DNA of 64,000 bases from Gammaproteobacteria bacterium (GTDB lineage Bacteria; Pseudomonadota; Gammaproteobacteria; Steroidobacterales; Steroidobacteraceae), in assembly GCA_017577615.1 (NCBI GenBank), contig PKRE01000002.1, positions 248,001 through 312,000 of the forward strand, read 5' to 3'. Position numbers and translations under genes: made by a program. Each line of letters begins with the position of its first letter. The stretch's first letter is position 1. The notes under the pieces were generated by a model that saw only the letters and a program-made list of their open reading frames with translations, was not told the origin of the DNA and did no database searches. This document shows, in pieces, positions 34,802 to 44,131 of the stretch.

Positions 34802-35878
34802 ATGCGTGTCTTCAATTTCAGCCCCGGTCCTGCAGCTCTTCCTGTCGAAGTGCTCGAGCAAGCTCGCGACGAGATGCTCGATTGGCGCGGCAGCGGGATG
34901 TCGGTCATGGAGATGAGCCACAGAGGCAAGGCATTCCGCTCGATTGCAGAGGAAGCAGAGGCGGACCTGCGCGAGCTGCTCGGGGTGCCGAGCAATTACA
35001 AGGTGCTGTTCTTGCAGGGCGGGGCGACGGCTCAATTTGCGGCGATACCCCTGAATCTCACTGCGCCGGGAGACGTTATTGACTTCGTGGTCACGGGGTC
35101 CTGGTCGAAGAAGGCCCTGAGCGAAGCGAAGCGCTATGCGAGCGTCAATGTGGCCGCGGATGCCGGCGAGCCGTATGTGTCGATTCCGCCCGTCGAGACG
35201 TGGCAGCTGTCACCGAACGCCGCATACGTGCACTACACGCCCAATGAGACGATAGGCGGCGTCGAGTTTCACTTCATTCCTGATGTGAAGGGCGCAGCGC
35301 TCGTGGCGGACATGTCTTCCACCATCCTGTCCCGCCCGATCGATGTCTCGAAGTATGCGCTCATCTATGCGGGCGCACAGAAGAACATCGGGCCCGCGGG
35401 GCTGACGCTCGTCATCGTGCGCGAAGACCTTCTGGGCCGTGCGCGGCCGGAGACGCCATCCGTCTTCAACTACGCTGCGATGGCCAAAGAGGGCTCGATG
35501 CTGAATACGCCACCGACCTTTGCGGTATACATCGCCGGGCTCGTCTTCAAGTGGCTCAAGCGTAAGGGCGGCCTGGAGGCCATGGCAGAAATCAACCGTG
35601 CCAAGGCCGATAAGCTCTATGCGACGATCGACGCATCGTCGTTCTATCGCAATCCCGTAGCGAAAGAGGCACGCTCGTGGATGAACGTGCCGTTTACGCT
35701 TGCCCGCCCCGAGCTCGATAAAGTCTTCATCGAAGAAGCGAAGAAGGCAGGTCTGGTGACGCTCGAGGGGCATCGCTCCGTCGGCGGTATGCGCGCCAGC
35801 ATCTACAACGCGATGCCGATGGAGGGCGTCGATGCATTGGTGAGCTTCATGAAGGAGTTCGAGCGCACCAAGGGATAA
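34802..35878 (+). CDS. serC: phosphoserine aminotransferase
   Basis: A 358-residue PLP enzyme that converts 3-phosphohydroxypyruvate to phosphoserine and also acts in pyridoxine synthesis. The N-terminus MRVFNFSPGPAALPVEVLEQ and the PLP-Lys segment YAGAQKNIGPAGLTLVI are diagnostic; RPS-type and HRSVGGMRASIYNAMP segments bind substrate phosphate. Length matches E. coli (362). No Shine-Dalgarno is visible; the short leader after gyrA contains a GATAAT (34767-34772) that might be a -10. It begins the serC-serA-pheA-hisC-aroA-cmk-rpsA supra-operon. Confidence 0.96.
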   Translation: MRVFNFSPGPAALPVEVLEQARDEMLDWRGSGMSVMEMSHRGKAFRSIAEEAEADLRELLGVPSNYKVLFLQGGATAQFAAIPLNLTAPGDVIDFVVTGSWSKKALSEAKRYASVNVAADAGEPYVSIPPVETWQLSPNAAYVHYTPNETIGGVEFHFIPDVKGAALVADMSSTILSRPIDVSKYALIYAGAQKNIGPAGLTLVIVREDLLGRARPETPSVFNYAAMAKEGSMLNTPPTFAVYIAGLVFKWLKRKGGLEAMAEINRAKADKLYATIDASSFYRNPVAKEARSWMNVPFTLARPELDKVFIEEAKKAGLVTLEGHRSVGGMRASIYNAMPMEGVDALVSFMKEFERTKG

Positions 35879-35977
35879 TGCTCGAGAGGATAGAGGGTGG
35901 AAGGAGCCGCACCTCGCGGTCGCTATCTCTCCATCTGTCCTTTCATCGTGCCTTGACCACTACGTGATCTCGTGGCG

Positions 35978-37147
35978 ATGACTTTCAAGATCCTGACTTT
36001 GAACAACATCTCCGTCCGCGGTCTCGAGCGCTTGCCGCGCGACCGGTACGAAATCGCCTCAGAGATCGGGCATCCGGATGCCATCATCGTGCGCTCGGCG
36101 GATATGCATTCCATGGAGATCCCTGCCAGCGTCAAGGCGGTCGGGCGCGCGGGAGCCGGCACGAACAACATCCCCGTGGCACGTCTTTCCAAGCGGGGCA
36201 TTCCGGTGTTCAACGCGCCCGGCGCAAACGCGAATGCAGTCAAGGAGCTCGTGATCGCCGGCCTGTTTCTCGCGGCTCGTAACATCTGCCAAGCCTGGGA
36301 ATACGTCCGTAACCTGAAGGGCAGCGATCGCGAGATCGAGGAGGCCGTCGAAAAGGGCAAGAAGCAATTCGTTGGCTACGAGCTACCGGGACGCACGCTC
36401 GGTGTGGTGGGTCTGGGCGCGATCGGCGTCGAGGTCGCCAACGCAGCGCACGCGCTCGGCATGCGTGTGCTGGGCTTCGACCCGCAGATCACGGTGCAGC
36501 GTGCATGGCAGCTCTCCTCGGGGGTCGAGCAGGCGCTGTCACTCGACGATCTGTTTGCGCGCAGCGATATCGTGACCGTGCACGTTCCACTGCTCGATGC
36601 AACGCGTCATCTCGTCGACGCAGCGCGTCTCAAGCTGCTCAAGCCGAGCGGGGTCGTGCTCAACTTCGCGCGTGCCGGTATTGTCGATGATACCGCTGTG
36701 CTCGAAGCTCTCGATGCTGGTCGGCTCAGTGCATACGTCTGCGACTTTCCGACGAACCAGCTCAAAGACCATCCGAAGGTTGTCGCCTTGCCGCACCTCG
36801 GCGCCTCGACACGCGAGGCCGAAGAGAACTGCGCGATCATCGTAGCCGAGACGCTGCGCGACTTTCTGGAGCATGGCAACATCCGCAACTCGGTGAACTT
36901 CCCCGAGGCGATCATGCCGCGTAAGCCAGGCGCTGCGCGGTTGTCGATTGCGAACGAGAACGTGCCGAACATGGTGGGTCAAATCACGACCGCGCTCGCC
37001 GATGCGCAGCTGAACATCGCCGATCTGTTGAACAAATCGCGTGGCGAGCTTGCATATACGCTCATCGATGTCGATGGACAGGTGCCTGCGCAGCTGGTCG
37101 ACCAAATCAGATCCATCCAGGGCGTGCTCTCGGTACGCGTCGTTTAG
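35978..37147 (+). CDS. serA: D-3-phosphoglycerate dehydrogenase, short ACT-domain form
   Basis: A 389-residue enzyme that oxidises 3-phosphoglycerate, the first step of serine synthesis. It has a Rossmann motif GVVGLGAIGVEVANAA, a catalytic Arg in LNFARAGIVDD and the His in LPHLGAST; a C-terminal ACT domain (about 315-389) probably senses serine. The usual DVFxxEP loop with catalytic Glu reads CDFPTNQLKDHP, as in the DFP subfamily of PGDH; this is a subfamily trait rather than damage. ATG 35978 is chosen, with an in-frame GTG at 35972 as alternative. It lies between serC and pheA. Confidence 0.92.
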   Translation: MTFKILTLNNISVRGLERLPRDRYEIASEIGHPDAIIVRSADMHSMEIPASVKAVGRAGAGTNNIPVARLSKRGIPVFNAPGANANAVKELVIAGLFLAARNICQAWEYVRNLKGSDREIEEAVEKGKKQFVGYELPGRTLGVVGLGAIGVEVANAAHALGMRVLGFDPQITVQRAWQLSSGVEQALSLDDLFARSDIVTVHVPLLDATRHLVDAARLKLLKPSGVVLNFARAGIVDDTAVLEALDAGRLSAYVCDFPTNQLKDHPKVVALPHLGASTREAEENCAIIVAETLRDFLEHGNIRNSVNFPEAIMPRKPGAARLSIANENVPNMVGQITTALADAQLNIADLLNKSRGELAYTLIDVDGQVPAQLVDQIRSIQGVLSVRVV

Positions 37148-37164
37148 TCTTCCTAGCCTCCATC

Positions 37165-38334
37165 ATGAAGGGCCGCTCAAGCACAACAACGCGTAAGAAG
37201 GCTGCCGACAAGTCGTCAAAGCGTCAGTCGGAGTCGGGCACGAGTGAACTCGAGCTCGCTGCGATTCGCGAAAGTATCGATCGAATCGATGAGCGCATTC
37301 ACGAGCTCTTGAATGAGCGCGCTCGACTTGCACAGCTGGTCGGCGCTTCGAAACGCAGTGCACGTGACATGAGCCCGGTCGACTTCTACAGGCCCGAGCG
37401 AGAGGCGCAGGTGCTGCGCAAGGTGATCGAGCGTAACAAGGGGCCACTACGCAACGAAGAAGTCGTGCGGCTCTTCCGTGAGATCATGTCGGCCTGCCTG
37501 GCGCAGCAGGAGCCCTTGAAAGTCGCTTTTCTCGGGCCGGAGGGGACGTTCTCCCAGCAAGCCGTGTTCAAGCATTTCGGCCACTCTGTGCGTGCCTTGC
37601 CGCTGCCATCGATCGGCGATGTATTCGAGGAAGTGCAAGCCGGTAACGCGGATTTCGGCGTCGTACCCGTCGAGAATTCGACTGAGGGTACCGTCAATAA
37701 CACGCTCGATATGTTCATTTCCTCACCGCTCAAGATCTGCGGCGAGATCGAGTTGCGAATCCAGCAGCATCTGATGGGGCGCATGCACGGGCTCGAGAAA
37801 ATCGTGCGCGTGTGCTCGCATCAGCAATCGTTGGCTCAATGTCGTCATTGGCTCGACGAGCATTTGCCGCACGTCGAGCGCATCGCGGTCAGCAGCAATG
37901 CCGAGGCTGCGCGGCGCGCTCGCGACGAGAAGGGTACCGCAGCCATCGCCGGTCAGGCGGCCGCCGAGGTGTACGGGCTCAACATCATCGTATCCGAGAT
38001 CGAGGACACGCCCGACAACACGACGCGCTTCCTCGTGATCGGTCGCAAGCTTTTCGCGCCAAGCGGCAAAGACAAGACGACGCTCTTGATCTCAGCTGGG
38101 GACACCCAAGCGCCTGGTGCGCTCTATCGATTGCTCGAGCCGCTGGCCCGCAACAACATCAGCATGACGCGCATCGAATCCCGTCCTTCGCGGCGTCGCA
38201 AGTGGGATTATCTGTTCTTCATCGACGTAGTGGGTCACGCCGAGGAGCTGCCGCTCAAGCACGCGCTTGAGGAGCTGAAGAAACGCTCGTCGTTGTTCCG
38301 CATTCTGGGTTCCTATCCATGTGCGGTGCTCTGA
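37165..38334 (+). CDS. pheA: bifunctional chorismate mutase / prephenate dehydratase (P-protein)
   Basis: A 389-residue enzyme of phenylalanine synthesis. A Lys/Ser-rich start (1-27) is followed by an AroQ chorismate mutase domain (about 28-115; RESIDRIDERIHELLNERAR), the prephenate dehydratase domain (about 118-295; FLGPEGTFSQQAVFKHFG, VPVENSTEGTVNNTLD, DTPDNTTRFLVIG) and a C-terminal ACT domain (about 308-385; ESRPSRRRKWDYLFFIDVVG) for feedback by Phe. The initial 25-residue basic extension is absent in E. coli PheA. It starts 17 bp after serA. Confidence 0.96.
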   Translation: MKGRSSTTTRKKAADKSSKRQSESGTSELELAAIRESIDRIDERIHELLNERARLAQLVGASKRSARDMSPVDFYRPEREAQVLRKVIERNKGPLRNEEVVRLFREIMSACLAQQEPLKVAFLGPEGTFSQQAVFKHFGHSVRALPLPSIGDVFEEVQAGNADFGVVPVENSTEGTVNNTLDMFISSPLKICGEIELRIQQHLMGRMHGLEKIVRVCSHQQSLAQCRHWLDEHLPHVERIAVSSNAEAARRARDEKGTAAIAGQAAAEVYGLNIIVSEIEDTPDNTTRFLVIGRKLFAPSGKDKTTLLISAGDTQAPGALYRLLEPLARNNISMTRIESRPSRRRKWDYLFFIDVVGHAEELPLKHALEELKKRSSLFRILGSYPCAVL

Positions 38335-38378
38335 CGTACGCAGTGCCCGGGGCCGGCGCATCGGCATCGGCGGTGCTG

Positions 38379-38411
38379 CGCACGCGAGGTGGTGGCGCCC
38401 TCGTGCGTTTT
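38379..38411 (+). terminator. imperfect hairpin plus T4 between pheA and hisC
   Basis: CGCACG..GAGG (38379-38389) pairs with CCTCGTGCG (38399-38407) with a 2-nt bulge, followed by TTTT (38408-38411). It could attenuate transcription from pheA into hisC, or be incidental in a GC-rich gap. Confidence 0.4.
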
Positions 38412-38431
38412 CTGCGAGCTTCGTTTGAGCC

Positions 38432-39553
38432 ATGACTTTCGATCCAGCAGTCCTGATTGCGCCGCCCGTTCGGGAGCTCGCGCCCTACGTGCCGGGCAAA
38501 CCGATTGAAGAGCTCGAACGCGAATACGGGATTCGCGACAGCATCAAGCTCGCATCCAACGAGAACCCGTTCGGCGCGAGCCCCCGGGTGAGGGAGGCGC
38601 TCATACGGGCGAGCGCGGAGATCGGCTTGTACCCCGACGGCAACGGTTTCGCGCTCAAGCAAGCGCTCGCCGAGAAGCACGGTTGTTCACCGGAGTCGAT
38701 TACTCTTGGCAACGGCTCGAACGACGTGCTCGTCATGCTCGCCGAAGCGTTTCTCACGCCGCAGACCGAAGCGGTCTACTCGGAGTACGCCTTCGCGGTA
38801 TATCCGATTGCAGTACAGGCGACGGGTGCGAAAGCTCAGGTTGCGCCGGCGTTGGGTCCCGACCAGACGATGCCCCTTGGGCACGATGTCGAGGCAATTC
38901 TTTCGCTGGTGAATCAACGCACGCGCCTCGTGTTCGTGGCAAATCCGAACAATCCAACGGGCACATCGCTGGATGAAACATCGCTGCGACGGCTCATCAC
39001 AGAGACGCCGCGAACGGCGCTCGTCGTAGTGGATGAAGCCTATATCGAGTACACCGATCCGGGCTTTCCTGACGCGAGTCGCTGGTTGAGCGAGTTTCCG
39101 CATCTGGTCGTCACGCGCACGTTCTCGAAGGCTTACGGCTTGGCAGGCCTACGCGTCGGCTATGCGCTGTCCCATCCCAGCGTGGCAGAGGTATTGAATC
39201 GCGTGCGCCAGCCGTTCAACGTGAACTCGCTTGCGCTTGCTGCCGCACGTGCGGCGCTCGAGGATCAGGAGCATGTTCGTCGCTCAGTGACCGCCGCGCG
39301 CGAAGGGCTGCGTTACGTCAAACGAGAGCTCGACCGCATCGGCGTGCGACACTTGCCGAGTCAAGGAAACTTCGTCCTCGTCGATTGTGGCCGGCCGGCG
39401 CTGCCGATCTATGAGCGCATGTTACGCGCCGGCGTGATCGTGCGTCCCGTTGGTGGGTATGGCTTGCCCAACCACTTGCGTATCACGATCGGAACCGAGG
39501 AGCAAAATCAGCGTATGCTTGCAGCTTTGGAGCACGCGCTCTCACAGCCTTGA
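38432..39553 (+). CDS. hisC: histidinol-phosphate aminotransferase (HisC2 type)
   Basis: A 373-residue class I PLP aminotransferase. Diagnostic segments: IKLASNENPFGASP, GNGSNDVLVMLAEAF, FVANPNNPTGT, VVVDEAYIEY and the PLP-Lys in RTFSKAYGLAGLRVGY. In Pseudomonas the copy between pheA and tyrA/aroA is HisC2, which acts on both histidinol phosphate and aromatic precursors; the same dual role is plausible here. The gene ends 48 bp before the aroA ATG, although an in-frame TTG in aroA overlaps its stop. Confidence 0.94.
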   Translation: MTFDPAVLIAPPVRELAPYVPGKPIEELEREYGIRDSIKLASNENPFGASPRVREALIRASAEIGLYPDGNGFALKQALAEKHGCSPESITLGNGSNDVLVMLAEAFLTPQTEAVYSEYAFAVYPIAVQATGAKAQVAPALGPDQTMPLGHDVEAILSLVNQRTRLVFVANPNNPTGTSLDETSLRRLITETPRTALVVVDEAYIEYTDPGFPDASRWLSEFPHLVVTRTFSKAYGLAGLRVGYALSHPSVAEVLNRVRQPFNVNSLALAAARAALEDQEHVRRSVTAAREGLRYVKRELDRIGVRHLPSQGNFVLVDCGRPALPIYERMLRAGVIVRPVGGYGLPNHLRITIGTEEQNQRMLAALEHALSQP

Positions 39554-39600
39554 TACGACTATTCGAATCCACCACGAAGTCTGAGCCAACCGCGCCCACC

Positions 39601-40911
39601 ATGTCGAATTACTTGGTTCACCCTGTGTCCACTGTCGGCGGCACGATTCGAGTGCCTGGCGACAAGTCGATCTCGCATCGTTCGCTGATGCTCGGCGGCA
39701 TCGCCGAGGGTATCACCGAGGTGCGCGGCTTCCTCGAAAGCGAGGATTGTCTAGCGACCATGAAGGCGATGCGCGCGCTGGGCGTGCGCATCGACCGCAT
39801 CGCGGAGCGCGAAGTGCGCGTGCACGGCGTGGGATTGCGTGGCCTGCGCGCGGCTGGTCACGCGCTCGACATGGGCAATTCGGGCACCGCCATGCGCCTG
39901 ATGACTGGGCTGCTGTGCGGTCAGTCCTTCGACAGCGAGCTGATTGGCGACAGCTCGCTGATGAAGCGCCCCATGGAACGTGTCGCTGTGCCGTTGCGCA
40001 TGATGGGTGCCCGTATCGAGACACACGAGGGCAAGCCGCCGGTGCGCGTCAAGGGAGGGGCGACCCTGCGGGGGATCCGCTACGAACTCCCCGTTGCCAG
40101 CGCACAGGTCAAGTCCGCCATCTTGCTCGCCGGGCTCTACGCAGACGGGGAGACCGTCGTCGTCGAGCCTGGTACCACGCGCGATCACACTGAGCGCATG
40201 TTGCGAACCTTTGGCTGCGAGCTGACTGCAGCGCAACGCGAGGTGCGTTTGTCGCCACCAGCACGCTTGGAGGGGTGCTCGCTCGAAGTGCCAGGCGACT
40301 TCTCGTCTGCTGCATTCTTTCTGGTGGCGGGATCGATCGGTCAAGGCAATGGGTTGACCGTGTGCGGGGTAGGGATCAATCCTACCCGCACAGGGCTGCT
40401 CGACATCCTGGCGCTGATGGGGGCTGATCTGCGGGTCGTGAATCACCGCTCGGCAGGCACGGAGCCGGTCGCGGACATCGAGGTTCGGCCGGCCAAGCTC
40501 AAAGGCATTCACGTGCCGCCAGAGTTGGTCCCGCTCGCCATCGACGAGTTCCCGGTGCTGTTCATTGCCGCTGCGTGCGCCGAAGGCGAAACGGTGGTGA
40601 CCGGTGCCGAGGAACTGCGCGTCAAGGAGAGCGATCGGATTGCCGTGATGGCCGAGGGGCTCACCGCCCTGGGAGTCGAGTGTGAAGTGCTGCCTGACGG
40701 CATCCGGATTCAAGGCCGGTCTCAGCAGCACGTCTTCGCGGGCGGGCAGGTGCATAGCCATGGCGATCACCGCATCGCGATGTCGTTCGCGGTGGCGAGT
40801 GCGCGTGCGGCTGCGCCGATCCAGATCGCAGACGTTGCAAACGTAGCGACCTCGTTCCCGGACTTTCCCGGAGTGGCGCGTGCCGCAGGGCTCAACGTGG
40901 AGCTTGTCTGA
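39601..40911 (+). CDS. aroA: 3-phosphoshikimate 1-carboxyvinyltransferase (EPSP synthase)
   Basis: A 436-residue shikimate-pathway enzyme. Motifs: GTIRVPGDKSISHRSLM, LDMGNSGTAMRLMTGLL, SLMKRPMERV, and the C-terminal half with DEFPVLFIAAACAEGET and KESDRIAVMAEGL. In Pseudomonas aroA is fused to tyrA (prephenate dehydrogenase); here the protein is stand-alone and no tyrA is in the cluster. The ATG at 39601 starts MSNYLVHPVSTVGGTIRVPG; an in-frame TTG at 39550 would overlap the hisC stop by 4 bp and add 17 residues. Confidence 0.95.
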   Translation: MSNYLVHPVSTVGGTIRVPGDKSISHRSLMLGGIAEGITEVRGFLESEDCLATMKAMRALGVRIDRIAEREVRVHGVGLRGLRAAGHALDMGNSGTAMRLMTGLLCGQSFDSELIGDSSLMKRPMERVAVPLRMMGARIETHEGKPPVRVKGGATLRGIRYELPVASAQVKSAILLAGLYADGETVVVEPGTTRDHTERMLRTFGCELTAAQREVRLSPPARLEGCSLEVPGDFSSAAFFLVAGSIGQGNGLTVCGVGINPTRTGLLDILALMGADLRVVNHRSAGTEPVADIEVRPAKLKGIHVPPELVPLAIDEFPVLFIAAACAEGETVVTGAEELRVKESDRIAVMAEGLTALGVECEVLPDGIRIQGRSQQHVFAGGQVHSHGDHRIAMSFAVASARAAAPIQIADVANVATSFPDFPGVARAAGLNVELV

Positions 40912-40931
40912 CCCGAAAGGGGTTGCTGAGC

Positions 40932-41672
40932 GTGGGCGCAGAGGGACAGTCAACGAGCAACGGCCCGCAGCCTACGGCCAACGGGCGGCAGGACGTCCCG
41001 ATCATCACCATCGACGGCCCAAGCGGGTCCGGGAAGGGAACGATTGCCCGGATCGTCGCCTCGAAGCTCGGCTGGCACATGCTGGATAGTGGGGCGCTGT
41101 ATCGCTTGGTGGCCTTGGCGGGCGCGGACCGTGGGCTGGCTCCGGACGATGAGGCAGGACATGCACAGATTGCGAAAGCGCTCGACGTGGTGTTCGATGC
41201 CGAACCGGATGGCGAGGAACGGATCTGGCTAGAAGGGGTCGAGGTCAGCGCGCGCATTCGTACTGAGGAGGCGGGCGCGGCGGCCTCGCGTGTTGCGGCT
41301 ATGCCGAGCGTGAGAGAGGGACTGCTGGCACGTCAACGGGCTTTCGCGCAACCGCCAGGCTTGGTGGCCGACGGTCGCGACATGGGGACCATTGTTTTTC
41401 CCCATGCCAGGCTCAAGATCTTTCTTACGGCGAGCCCGGAAGAGAGAGCTCGTCGGCGTTATAAGCAGTTGAAAGACAAGGGGCTCAGTGCTAACCTCGC
41501 CGCCCTTTCGCTGGAGATCGCCGAGCGCGATCGGCGTGACGCGAGTCGCGCGGTCGCACCGCTCAAGCCGGCCGATGACGCGATCGTCGTGGACTCTACG
41601 TCCATGTCCATCGATGCCGTCGTCGCCCGTGTGCTGGAGCTCGCTGCCGCACGTTTCCCGGTGAATCGATAG
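40932..41672 (+). CDS. cmk: cytidylate kinase
   Basis: A 246-residue (d)CMP kinase. P-loop TIDGPSGSGKGTIAR, the LDSGALYRLVAL segment, VADGRDMGTIVFPHA and RDRRDASRAVAPLKPADDA are all typical. The start is GTG 40932, 8-10 nt after AAAGGGG; an in-frame TTG at 40923 is less well placed. The first ~24 residues (to the VPIITIDG strand) are an extension rich in Asn, Gln and Gly that looks as if intergenic DNA was read into the gene; no closer in-frame start exists. It follows aroA by 20 bp and precedes rpsA, the standard order. Confidence 0.95.
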   Translation: MGAEGQSTSNGPQPTANGRQDVPIITIDGPSGSGKGTIARIVASKLGWHMLDSGALYRLVALAGADRGLAPDDEAGHAQIAKALDVVFDAEPDGEERIWLEGVEVSARIRTEEAGAAASRVAAMPSVREGLLARQRAFAQPPGLVADGRDMGTIVFPHARLKIFLTASPEERARRRYKQLKDKGLSANLAALSLEIAERDRRDASRAVAPLKPADDAIVVDSTSMSIDAVVARVLELAAARFPVNR

Positions 41673-41877
41673 CTACTGGGCTGAAGGCTTTAGGCTGTAG
41701 GCAAGAGGTCGCGGCGTATCGGCCTGACTCACGCCTTTCCTACCGTCTAGAGTCTGAGAGTTAGAGTTCTAGAGTTTTTGGGTTTCCGCGCGGGATGCGC
41801 GGGTGGATGCAACAACCCCTCGTGTGCTTGGAAGGCTGCAAGGGATAGCGGGTCGCAGTGCGGCCCCGGAAATACAC
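41673..41877 (+). promoter_or_regulatory. cmk-rpsA intergenic leader
   Basis: 205 bp with no gene. It contains three imperfect copies of TAGAGT around 41747-41775, and a GC-rich part just before rpsA. The rpsA start has only a weak CGGA as ribosome-binding site, in line with the structured, autoregulated rpsA leader known in E. coli. No consensus promoter was identified. Confidence 0.4.
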
Positions 41878-43557
41878 ATGACCGAAAGTTTTGCGCAACT
41901 GTTCGAAGAAAGCCTGGCTTCTCAACAGATCAAGCCGGGAGCCATTCTGACCGGCCGTGTCGTTGAGGTAGGGCCGGACGCCGTCGTCGTCAACGCAGGC
42001 CTGAAGAGCGAGGCCGTCATTCCCATCGAGCAGTTCAAGAACGAGCGTGGCGAGATCGAAGTCAGCGTAGGCGATGAGGTTGAAGTCGCGCTCGACAGTG
42101 TCGAAGACGGCTCGGGAGAGACCCGTCTCTCGCGTGAGAAGGCCAAACGTGCGCGCACCTGGGCGAGGCTCGAGGAAGCCTTCGAGAAGCAGGAGATCGT
42201 CAAGGGCGTCATCAATGGCCGTGTCAAGGGTGGCTTCACGGTCGAGATCGACTTCGTGCGTGCTTTCTTGCCGGGCTCGCTGGTCGACGTACGACCGGTG
42301 CGTGATCCGTCCTACCTCGAGGGCAAAGAGCTCGAATTCAAGGTGATCAAGCTCGATCAGAAGCGCAACAACGTGGTCGTCTCGCGCCGCGCCGTGGTCG
42401 AGCAGGAGTACAGCGCCGAGCGCTCCGAGCTGCTCGAGAAGCTGCAGGAAGGCGCGGTCGTGCGCGGCACGGTCAAGAATCTCACCGATTACGGTGCGTT
42501 CGTCGACTTGGGCGGCATCGACGGTCTGCTGCACATCACGGACATGGCGTGGAAACGCGTCAAGCATCCGTCCGAGGTGGTCAATGTAGGCGACGAGATC
42601 GATGTCCGCATCTTGAAGTTCGACCGCGAGCGTCAGCGTGTCAGCCTCGGCATCAAGCAGCTGGGCAACGACCCGTGGCAGAACATCGCACGTCGCTATC
42701 CGACGGGGACTCGGCTGTTCGGTAAAGTGACGAACATCGCCGATTACGGCTGCTTCGTGGAGATCGAGGAAGGGGTCGAAGGCCTCGTGCACGTCTCGGA
42801 GATGGATTGGACGAACAAGAACGTCAATCCGTCGAAGGTCGTGCACATCGGTCAAGAAGTCGAGGTCATGGTGCTCGACATCGACGAAGAGCGCCGCCGG
42901 ATTTCGCTGGGCATGAAGCAATGCCAGCCGAACCCGTGGAAGGAGTTCGCGGAGAACTATAACCGCGGCGATCGCGTGAGCGGGCAGATCAAGTCGATCA
43001 CCGACTTTGGAATCTTCATCGGCCTGCCGGGCGGTATCGATGGTCTGGTACACCTGTCGGACATTTCCTGGGATGTGCCCGGCGAGGAAGCCGTGCGCAA
43101 TTACCAGAAAGGTCAGACCGTCGAAGCGATGGTGCTCTCGATCGACCCGGAGCGTGAGCGCATCTCGCTGGGCATCAAGCAGCTGGCGAAGGATCCGTTC
43201 TCGACGTGGATCGCCGAGCATCCGAAGGGCTCGATCGTGAAGGGACGTGTGCGTGAGGTCGACGCCAAGGGTGCGATCATTGACCTCGGTGGCGGTGTCG
43301 AGGGTTATCTGCGTGCGTCAGAGCTCTCGCGCGATCGTGTCGAGGATGCACGCACCGTGCTCAAGGTCGACGACGAAATCGAAGCGAAATTCATGAACGT
43401 CGATCGCAAGAGCCGCACCATCGCGCTGTCGATCAAGGCGAAGGAGATTCACGAAGAGGCCGAAGCCGTGCAGAGCTATCGTACGGGCGAAACCTCGACC
43501 GGCACGAGCCTCGGTGATCTTCTCAAGGAGCAAATCGGGGGCCAGGAGGGTTCCTGA
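41878..43557 (+). CDS. rpsA: 30S ribosomal protein S1
   Basis: A 559-residue mRNA-binding ribosomal protein with six S1 repeats. It starts MTESFAQLFEESLASQQIKPG, nearly identical to E. coli S1, and repeats such as TDYGAFVDLGGIDGLLHITDM, ADYGCFVEIEEGVEGLVHVSE and TDFGIFIGLPGGIDGLVHL are evident. The length equals the six-domain form (557 in E. coli). ATG 41878 is clear; an upstream in-frame start (41803) adds unconserved residues. A strong hairpin follows at 43601 before ihfB. Confidence 0.98.
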   Translation: MTESFAQLFEESLASQQIKPGAILTGRVVEVGPDAVVVNAGLKSEAVIPIEQFKNERGEIEVSVGDEVEVALDSVEDGSGETRLSREKAKRARTWARLEEAFEKQEIVKGVINGRVKGGFTVEIDFVRAFLPGSLVDVRPVRDPSYLEGKELEFKVIKLDQKRNNVVVSRRAVVEQEYSAERSELLEKLQEGAVVRGTVKNLTDYGAFVDLGGIDGLLHITDMAWKRVKHPSEVVNVGDEIDVRILKFDRERQRVSLGIKQLGNDPWQNIARRYPTGTRLFGKVTNIADYGCFVEIEEGVEGLVHVSEMDWTNKNVNPSKVVHIGQEVEVMVLDIDEERRRISLGMKQCQPNPWKEFAENYNRGDRVSGQIKSITDFGIFIGLPGGIDGLVHLSDISWDVPGEEAVRNYQKGQTVEAMVLSIDPERERISLGIKQLAKDPFSTWIAEHPKGSIVKGRVREVDAKGAIIDLGGGVEGYLRASELSRDRVEDARTVLKVDDEIEAKFMNVDRKSRTIALSIKAKEIHEEAEAVQSYRTGETSTGTSLGDLLKEQIGGQEGS

Positions 43558-43600
43558 TTCGCGGGTCTCGAGGCTCTGAGACAGTAGCCGCTGCCTGAAG

Positions 43601-43628
43601 GAAAGGGACGACTGCGGTCGTCCCTTTC
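43601..43628. terminator. 12-bp hairpin between rpsA and ihfB
   Basis: GAAAGGGACGAC (43601-43612) and GTCGTCCCTTTC (43617-43628) with a TGCG loop. The downstream T-tract is poor (CTGCGGTTT), so partial termination or mRNA 3' protection is likely, which would set rpsA above ihfB. Confidence 0.7.
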
Positions 43629-43683
43629 TGCGGTTTACGGTCTGCACTCCGCAGCCGAAGAACGTAAGAAGAACGGGCTTGAC

Positions 43684-43986
43684 ATGACCAAATCGGAACT
43701 CATCGAGCTCATTGCAGCGAAGCAGAAGCACTTGCCGGCCAAGGACGTGGAACTGGCAGTCAAGCAGATCCTCGAGATCATGAGCGATGCGCTCGCTCAG
43801 GGAGGGCGTATCGAAATCCGTGGCTTTGGCAGTTTCTCACTGCACTTCCGCCCGCCCCGCCAAGGGCGCAATCCAAAGACCGGCGAGACGGTGGCCCTAT
43901 CCGGCAAGTACGTTCCTCACTTCAAGCCCGGTAAAGACCTTCGGGAGCGGGTGAACCAGGGAGCACATCACCCGATCAGGGACTGA
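43684..43986 (+). CDS. ihfB: integration host factor subunit beta
   Basis: A 100-residue DNA-bending nucleoid protein; pairs with IhfA. It has the N-terminal helices MTKSELIELIAAKQKHLPAK, the IEIRGFGSFSLHFRPPRQGRNPKTGE arm with the intercalating Pro, and a normal C-terminus. The position after rpsA matches Pseudomonas (himD) and E. coli. No gene for IhfA is in the window. Confidence 0.96.
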   Translation: MTKSELIELIAAKQKHLPAKDVELAVKQILEIMSDALAQGGRIEIRGFGSFSLHFRPPRQGRNPKTGETVALSGKYVPHFKPGKDLRERVNQGAHHPIRD

Positions 43987-44131
43987 CCGTTTGATCATGC
44001 CGCTGACGGTCTGAACCTGGGCTCATGCCCGCTCTCTATTGTTCGCGCGTCCCAAGCAAGTTGACCGACTCGATCGACGGTCGGAAGATGCCTTCGCAGT
44101 TGTTCCGCGCGTCACACCTCGGGTCGCAAAG

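Noticed and set aside
36720..36800. SerA with lost catalytic Glu
   Set aside because: The DFP loop is a feature of a known PGDH subfamily, and the Arg and His residues are present.
41747..41775. TAGAGT repeats before rpsA as a regulatory array
   Set aside because: Too short and irregular to separate from chance in a small A/T-richer stretch.
41761..43221. 486-codon open frame antisense to rpsA
   Set aside because: High-GC shadow frame; the + strand encodes S1 unmistakably and the antisense product has no recognisable pattern.
43679..43684. TTGACA directly at the ihfB start as a -35 box
   Set aside because: It overlaps the ATG, so a promoter there could not express ihfB in full.
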